This document shows positions 58,829-64,000 of a stretch of 64,000 nt of DNA, in pieces. Below the pieces are notes generated by a model. The model saw nothing but the letters and a program-made list of their open reading frames with translations. It did not search any database and had not been told where the DNA came from. The first letter of the stretch is position 1. Every line of letters starts with the position of its first letter. The position numbers and the translations under genes were made by a program. The stretch lies in NCBI GenBank assembly GCA_964489525.1, contig CAZAYY010000002.1:186001-250000 (forward strand), written 5' to 3'. This stretch comes from CAZAYY01 sp964489525 (lineage in GTDB: Bacteria > Chloroflexota > Anaerolineae > Anaerolineales > JABWBV01).

Positions 58829-61800
58829 TTACGGCCTGGAAACAAGCGGCAGAAAAATCAGGCTTTGTTCTGGCGCTAATACCCCATCGGTTAGCGCAGT
58901 CACGGTCAGAGCGCCGCCGCTGAATTCCATCGCGTATTCAAATCCGGGTTTCAGGCCATCAATCACAATCTCCGCAGGCGTCCAGGTGGAGCCACCCGCC
59001 TGGATCAATGTCCATTCGTCATTGGCTTTCGGGGCATAACCGTTGCCAAAGTTAAGCACAAGCCGCCCGTTCATGGCCAGCGTTCCGGTGATCACAAGGG
59101 TGTCTTGCATGCCGGCCTTTGCCCCAAACAAATCCAGGGCAATTTCCCCGGATGCATCCACGGTTAAATCACCCTCAATGGTCAGGGCAGCGCCAGTCGA
59201 GCGCAGGCCGGGAATTAACTGCTGGATGCCGGGCGCAATCTTGCCACCCAGCAGCCCCACCCCTTGCAGGGCAAATACTGTGCCGCTGCCCCGGACTTGC
59301 CCGTTGGTGCCAATCAGCACATTTTCGCCCTCCAAAACCCCGCCGCTCAGGATGTTAACAGTTCCCTGCGTTCCAGAAGAACCGCAGCCCGCGACAGACC
59401 CAATGCAGATCAACCCGTCTCCATTCAGGGTGGCCCGGGCAATGGCCATGGATCCGGCTCCCAGATTGATTTCACCCTGGCTGCCCGGCTCGAAACCCAC
59501 AAAAATATTGTGGCATTCGGCCAAACCGCCGTTCGAGAGGTTCAAAACCCCAGAGCCTTTCCGCCCCACCACACACAACCCGGCGGCCGGGTTCGGGTTT
59601 TGGGGTATGACTGTTGCCGGCAGGGGCGCTTGCAGCCTGGACCTTTCCCCCCCATTCTCGCCATCCACAAACATCAAGGCGCTGCTTTGCGGGCCGTCGG
59701 CCAGCGAAAGAAAGGTCACGAGCATCAGGCCGCCATCCACAACTTCAATCTGGACATCACTGCCCTGCGCCACCGCAGCCAACAGGCCGCCGTTGTTCAC
59801 CACATCGTTCCCGCCAAAAAAAGTGGATGGGCGCGTGGCATTTCGCCCGGAAACCACCAGGGTTGCATCGGTCATCGCACCGTGGTCCATCGTCCCCAGG
59901 GTTGTGGTAATCGCAGATACACTACCGCCATTGCGGACTTCCAGGCTGCCCACCAGCCCTTGCCCGATGATCAAATCAAGAATCGAAGCCCCCAGCGTGG
60001 TACCCAGGCTGAAAGGGCCAGGGTCATTGCCAGCCCCATCCACGACCACGCTGGCGGTATTGGCCGTGGGCAGGCTGCCAGCGCCAATCACCATCTTTTC
60101 TGCAGGCGTTGCTCCGGCGAAAGCGCCTTTTTCAATGCGCAGGTGGGTTGTATCCAGAAAACCCACGTACATCTGCTGCCATTCCCAGATGGCCCCATCG
60201 CTCACGGTGACCGTCGCCGGCCCGGTGACACCCAGCTCCACCGTGCCTGGCAAAGATGCCTGGTTAGGCGCCGCCACCTGGCTGTTCCGAATGGTTAGCT
60301 CACCCGCCCCGATGCTGATGTTGGCCACCAGGGTGGTATTCGAGATGGGCACACCCGTTTCACCAATCGTCAGGTGCGGTTGGTTCTCTGGGTTAAAGCC
60401 ATTGATTGCCAGGTTGAGTGGGGTGACTTGCAAAGCGCCATTGCGAAAAGTCACATCTCCATTTTCAATAAAGACACCGCCAATCTGGCGCGTGCCCAGG
60501 TTAACCGCGTAGCTTCCGGCCAGGTCAAAAGCCACCTCTGCGGTATCCGTGGGTACGCCGCTGGGGGTCCAGTTATCCCCATCGCCCCAATCTCCGCCGT
60601 TGGGGTCCGCCCAATGGGGAATGTTTTTGCTGGCGAGGGCAATTCCTGTGGTTCCATCTGCGAGGATATATTCGAAGTAATACCCCCGGTTTTCGCCCGG
60701 GGTGGAAATGTCTTCATAGGCAGAAAATGTCTGCTGCAAAACAGTGACCGTACTGCCAAACAATTCTTCCCCTTGTTGGATCACGAGGTCGCTGCCCAGC
60801 CCGAGGCCGCGCACAATGGCTAGTAAATTCCCGTTGACCGTACGCAAACCCACAATTCGATCCTGGGCATCAAAATACCGGATTCCCCCAACCCCGTATG
60901 CCTCAGTGTTGTCGGTGTCGTAAAGCACCTGTTCCACACCGCCTTCAGTCACCATAACAAGCTGCACGCGGTAGGGTTGGGAACTTGTGCCATTATAGTA
61001 GTATAAATAAAAGATCGCTTTATTGGCATCGTTAATCAGGGAAGAGTGAAGCATACGTGCTTCTATGCCATTGGGTTTTCCACCTGCAGGCCAGGTATAC
61101 GAGCCGCTCAGCAGGGTTGCGCTGATGGTGCCGCCAAAGCGCACCGACCACTCTCTCAAGTGGCGGAAGCCAGGGGAACAAACACTTTTTTCAGTTTTTT
61201 GATGCAGATATACAACCACATTATTGCTGTTCACACCGTGTACGGACTTGGTGGTGAAATCGCAGGAGGTATTCTCATCCGTCAGGCTTACGATAGGGGT
61301 AACGTTTGTTCCATCCGACAGGCTGTAGTGCACCGTTTGCGTGGGAGATGCTCCGGTGATTTCCGATACCAGCCACCGGCCATCGGCAGCCATAAAACTG
61401 TAATTGGCAATCGTCGGTTGCTGTAGGGTAATGCTGCCGTTGCTCCAGCGAAAAGTGTAGGTGCCAGCCGGCAAAGACCCACCAGAAACCACAGCGTTGA
61501 AAAGGACATCTCCATTGGGAACCATGGCGTACAGGGCGGTAAAAGAGGTAGCCGTTCCCATCCCGTTGGGTAAAGTGCCATCCGGGGGCAGCAGTTGGAT
61601 AAAACCCCCATCGTCATAAAGATACAGAGTCCTGCCTGCGCCATTTTGCTCCCCGGCAAAAACCATGCGTTCCTTAATTCCCTTGGGATAAGAAGCCTGG
61701 GTGAACCCATTTTGCCCGATGGTCACAATTTGGGTATAAGCCAGGTCGGGCGCAAGGGCGGGCTCTGCCGGTTCGGCGGCTGCCCAGGAAATGGCGCCCC

Positions 61801-61879
61801 ACAGCATGAAGAAAGCCAGGCAAACCGGGGCGAGACTCACCAAAACACTTCGAACGATTTTTGGAGCAGAATTATTCAT
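58829..61879 (-). CDS. Large secreted beta-rich repeat protein with Pro-Val-Arg tail
   Basis: This 1016-residue protein has a signal peptide (LVSLAPVCLAFFMLWGAISW, cleavage near AAAEPA). The N-terminal half (about 45-430) has irregular beta repeats of propeller character. From about 440, starting HWADPNGGDWGDGDNWTPSG, many short strands such as GDVTFRNGALQVTPLNLAI and GSLEVRNGGSVSAITTTLG look like the beta-helix of autotransporter-like passenger repeats. There is no beta-barrel translocator. The C-terminus ends SLIFLPLVSRP, close to the ends of the proteins at 41543 and 62555. CAAGGATCCT precedes the ATG. Function unknown; probably surface-attached or released. Confidence 0.8.
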   Translation of the reverse strand: MNNSAPKIVRSVLVSLAPVCLAFFMLWGAISWAAAEPAEPALAPDLAYTQIVTIGQNGFTQASYPKGIKERMVFAGEQNGAGRTLYLYDDGGFIQLLPPDGTLPNGMGTATSFTALYAMVPNGDVLFNAVVSGGSLPAGTYTFRWSNGSITLQQPTIANYSFMAADGRWLVSEITGASPTQTVHYSLSDGTNVTPIVSLTDENTSCDFTTKSVHGVNSNNVVVYLHQKTEKSVCSPGFRHLREWSVRFGGTISATLLSGSYTWPAGGKPNGIEARMLHSSLINDANKAIFYLYYYNGTSSQPYRVQLVMVTEGGVEQVLYDTDNTEAYGVGGIRYFDAQDRIVGLRTVNGNLLAIVRGLGLGSDLVIQQGEELFGSTVTVLQQTFSAYEDISTPGENRGYYFEYILADGTTGIALASKNIPHWADPNGGDWGDGDNWTPSGVPTDTAEVAFDLAGSYAVNLGTRQIGGVFIENGDVTFRNGALQVTPLNLAINGFNPENQPHLTIGETGVPISNTTLVANISIGAGELTIRNSQVAAPNQASLPGTVELGVTGPATVTVSDGAIWEWQQMYVGFLDTTHLRIEKGAFAGATPAEKMVIGAGSLPTANTASVVVDGAGNDPGPFSLGTTLGASILDLIIGQGLVGSLEVRNGGSVSAITTTLGTMDHGAMTDATLVVSGRNATRPSTFFGGNDVVNNGGLLAAVAQGSDVQIEVVDGGLMLVTFLSLADGPQSSALMFVDGENGGERSRLQAPLPATVIPQNPNPAAGLCVVGRKGSGVLNLSNGGLAECHNIFVGFEPGSQGEINLGAGSMAIARATLNGDGLICIGSVAGCGSSGTQGTVNILSGGVLEGENVLIGTNGQVRGSGTVFALQGVGLLGGKIAPGIQQLIPGLRSTGAALTIEGDLTVDASGEIALDLFGAKAGMQDTLVITGTLAMNGRLVLNFGNGYAPKANDEWTLIQAGGSTWTPAEIVIDGLKPGFEYAMEFSGGALTVTALTDGVLAPEQSLIFLPLVSRP

Positions 61880-62076
61880 AGGATCCTTGAGATGAGGTTA
61901 ACTAAAGGCACGAATGGGCAGCACAGCCCTGCGTATCAAGCATAATTTGGTTTGAGACCATTGGGTAAATCAGTGCCAAACTATATCATAGAATTTGCTG
62001 AAATCCACCCCTGAAAAATTCCCTTCCCCCACCATGGCTGCGACCAACAAGCTTTTGTTGGGGAAAAGTGTCTCGG
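61880..62076. other. Upstream region of the 1016-residue secreted protein gene
   Basis: No gene, repeat or clear promoter is recognised in these 197 bases. On the minus strand they should contain the promoter of the gene at 61879. Confidence 0.4.
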
Positions 62077-62548
62077 TAGACAGGCGGACGCCGTCCGTCC
62101 CTACTCCCGCGTGTCATTCCGAACGGCCCAGCCGAGAGGAATTTTTTGCGATGGGGGAAGGTTTCTCGGTCGCTTCGCTCGCTCGAAACGACACGTATTC
62201 GCGGTGGGCGCAATTTACCGGTGGGGAAGGGCGGGTCAGCGGGTGGGCCAGGCAGGCTGGGCCGAAACGAGCCAGGGGCGGCTCATGATTGGTTTCCGCT
62301 GCGCGGCGACCCGCCGCTACCGGAGGATAACCTGGATTTAACCCTCCCATAAATGGTGCGCCGCACCCGGCGCCCATTTGGGGGAGGTGGCCGCCAGGCC
62401 GGAGGGGGTTCCCCATTTGTGTATTCGTGGCGCAAAATTCGTGGACGGTGAACTGACCCCCCTCCGGCTGCGCCGGGTCCCCCCATTTTGCCTGCCGCAA
62501 AATAAGGGGACCTAAACCCCGCGTATCACTCCGAACGGCGCAGCCGCA
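62077..62548. repeat. Composite intergenic repeat (copy B)
   Basis: Bases 62208-62325 are closely similar to the reverse complement of 34520-34635. Bases 62112-62194 (TGTCATTCCGAACGGCCCAG through CGCTCGAAACGACAC) match 34819-34900 in reverse complement. GGCGGACGCCGTCCGTCCCTA near 62081-62102 corresponds to 34763-34785. A further short unit (ATCACTCCGAACGGCGCAGCCG) is at 62525-62546. No coding region is recognised. Confidence 0.75.
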
Positions 62549-62554
62549 AAACAA

Positions 62555-64000
62555 TTACCGCAGCACCATTGGCATGAATATCGAAAAAGTTTTCACCGGA
62601 ATTACATGCTTGACCTGCACACCGCCGATCAGTTCCGTCCCGATGTATCCCTCCACCATTACCGAGATCTCCACATCTTTCAAAACTGGCGCTGGCCCAG
62701 GAATCAACGTCAGGATTACCATCTTTGTCTCATCAGGGCCAAGCACGAGTTCATCTTCTGACAGCCGGTATGTCCAGTTGAAAGGCATATCGCCTGTGCG
62801 CACCAACAGTTTTACCGTGCTCGTGATTCCACTCGGGTTTCCCACCATGAACGATACTTCCTGCTCATCTAACCGGGTAAGGTTCTGTGCTTCCTCCCCA
62901 TCCCGGCCCCCAATGATGGCAATCGGACGCAAAAACCGCTCGATGCCCTGGGCATTCTGCAAAGCCGACTCCTTCAAGCCATGCAGTACATCCGAAAAGC
63001 GCTTGCTGTAAAAAGTGCCTCTCTCTAAATCCGCAATCGTCGTTTCCAGGATTTCCTGGACAGCAGAATCAGGCAGTCCTGCCTGCTGGTAAAAGTCCAG
63101 AGTATCCTGGTTGAACCCGTTCATCTTCAATTCTGCCAGATATGCATCATAATCTTCGATGTTCAAGAATGGATTATTCGCCGGGTCCAAAACAGTCAGC
63201 AGTTCATCAATCTGGCCGGCATATTCCCGCAGTAATACAACCCGCTGGCGGTCCAGTTCACGGTAATAATCGGTTTGGTCAGCAGCCGCGTTCCAGGCCA
63301 TTGCCCTACTGGCTGCGACAATGCGGGACTGTGTCTCCTGCATCGCCAGGTGACGCCCGTTAATTTGGGCTGTGGTTTCCGCCAACGCATTGATTGCGTC
63401 TGCCTCTGCCTGGGTAACCTCTGGGCCTGGCAGCAGAGGCGGCAGGGTTAGCACAGGAATCTCTGCCAGGGACAGGTAGCCAGGCTCACCTGTACCAGAC
63501 CTGAAAACCACCTCGACATTGATGCAGTGGCTGATCTTCCAAAGCATCAGGTTCAGTCGGTAAAAATGCTTCAACAGGTCGCGGAAAGTGGCTTTATCAG
63601 GCACAAGGTCATCTGCATCCAGGTTATTGCAAGCATCCTTGATCCAGTCCAGGTTCTTCGTGCCGCTAAAGCCGCCCCCATCCATCGCCCGGCCAGGTAG
63701 GTCCACTGCGGTTACCTCATACAACACACAGCGATGTTCAGAATCGGGCAGCAGGTACCCACCCGGAAAATCGAATGCCTCGCCCGGCTGCAGCACCTTT
63801 GTGACCGTTGCCACCTCCTGAAAGCGCAGCCCCAACCCAAACTGCGTGACGCTGTAGCGCACCAAGACATCCTGCGGATTGGGCAAAGAGTTTTGCATCG
63901 GAATCCGGAAAATCGCAGGCAGCCCCGCCTGGAAAGGCAGGCCATCGAAGATCAGCTCCGGTGCAGCATAGGGCAGGCCGGAAAGATTGACCAACCCGGC
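62555..64000 (-). CDS. C-terminal part of a large secreted protein (open at window edge)
   Basis: At least 481 residues in a frame that stays open to the last base, so the true start is outside. Visible parts are a beta-rich region (about the first 110 residues), a long helical middle with conserved-looking ETTAQINGRHLAMQETQSRI and EYAGQIDELLTVLDP, and a C-terminal immunoglobulin-like region (EVSFMVGNPSGITSTVKLLV, LGPDETKMVILTLIPGPAP). The protein ends KTFSIFMPMVLR, the same kind of tail as the proteins at 41543 and 58829. I do not recognise a catalytic domain. Export is inferred from the tail and the Ig-like fold. Confidence 0.7.
   Translation of the reverse strand, partial: AGLVNLSGLPYAAPELIFDGLPFQAGLPAIFRIPMQNSLPNPQDVLVRYSVTQFGLGLRFQEVATVTKVLQPGEAFDFPGGYLLPDSEHRCVLYEVTAVDLPGRAMDGGGFSGTKNLDWIKDACNNLDADDLVPDKATFRDLLKHFYRLNLMLWKISHCINVEVVFRSGTGEPGYLSLAEIPVLTLPPLLPGPEVTQAEADAINALAETTAQINGRHLAMQETQSRIVAASRAMAWNAAADQTDYYRELDRQRVVLLREYAGQIDELLTVLDPANNPFLNIEDYDAYLAELKMNGFNQDTLDFYQQAGLPDSAVQEILETTIADLERGTFYSKRFSDVLHGLKESALQNAQGIERFLRPIAIIGGRDGEEAQNLTRLDEQEVSFMVGNPSGITSTVKLLVRTGDMPFNWTYRLSEDELVLGPDETKMVILTLIPGPAPVLKDVEISVMVEGYIGTELIGGVQVKHVIPVKTFSIFMPMVLR

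Noticed and set aside
1..64000. tRNA, rRNA, CRISPR arrays, phage or transposase genes
   Set aside because: I looked in the intergenic gaps for T-loop signatures, regular spaced repeats and transposase motifs and found none that hold up.

Overview
This window looks like part of the chromosome of an uncultured or little-studied bacterium of the phylum Chloroflexota, probably class Anaerolineae. The assignment is an inference, because no rRNA or tRNA gene is visible. It rests on secreted and wall proteins with long Thr-Pro linkers, a VanW / L,D-transpeptidase / amidase wall cluster, a long isocitrate dehydrogenase of the Thermus type, no sign of outer-membrane or LPS genes, and secreted proteins that end in a short Pro-x-Val-x-Arg tail. 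Coding density is high. Most genes are vertical housekeeping genes and I see no transposase, phage gene or CRISPR array.

Layout. 1-10.7 kb (minus strand): a membrane glycosyltransferase-like protein, an ANT(6)-type nucleotidyltransferase, a GNAT protein, a polysaccharide deacetylase, an atypical SDR, an NRPS-like protein in the order carrier-adenylation-thioesterase, a C39-like membrane peptidase with TPRs, and the start of sbcD. 10.8-20.2 kb (mostly plus): sbcC, a bacterial dynamin, a zinc-ribbon protein (minus strand), greA, lysS, serS and a DUF456 membrane protein. 20.2-26.5 kb (minus): a probable wall operon of amidase, two L,D-transpeptidases, a 140-residue unknown, a VanW protein, a Trm112-like protein and a HEAT protein. 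26.6-36.9 kb: flavin reductase, a glycoside-hydrolase-like toroid protein, priA, prmC-prfA, and dnaK. 37-41.2 kb (minus): a small membrane protein, selA, an M24 peptidase and tsaD in one operon.

41.5-64 kb: a large secreted propeller/Fn3 protein, icd, a lipoprotein, chrA, a DUF2779 protein, a 7TM-PAS-PAS-GGDEF diguanylate cyclase, a dienelactone-hydrolase-like protein, a DUF333-propeller lipoprotein, an M48 (Ste24-like) protease, a glmS-like gene with an altered glutamine-pocket motif, a 1016-residue secreted repeat protein, and the C-terminal part of another large secreted protein at the right edge.

The larger intergenic gaps are filled with dispersed palindromic repeats in several families, including a composite repeat of about 115 bp present in inverted orientation 28 kb apart. 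Gene starts are of two kinds: many have a good Shine-Dalgarno, while several (1908, 10864, 26513, 29749 and almost 34417) have a -10-like box 6-9 nt before ATG and no Shine-Dalgarno, which suggests leaderless mRNAs. The most interesting observations are the shared C-terminal tail of three secreted proteins, the carrier-first NRPS-like protein and its glycan-type neighbours, the wall operon with its unknown member, and the variant GlmS.
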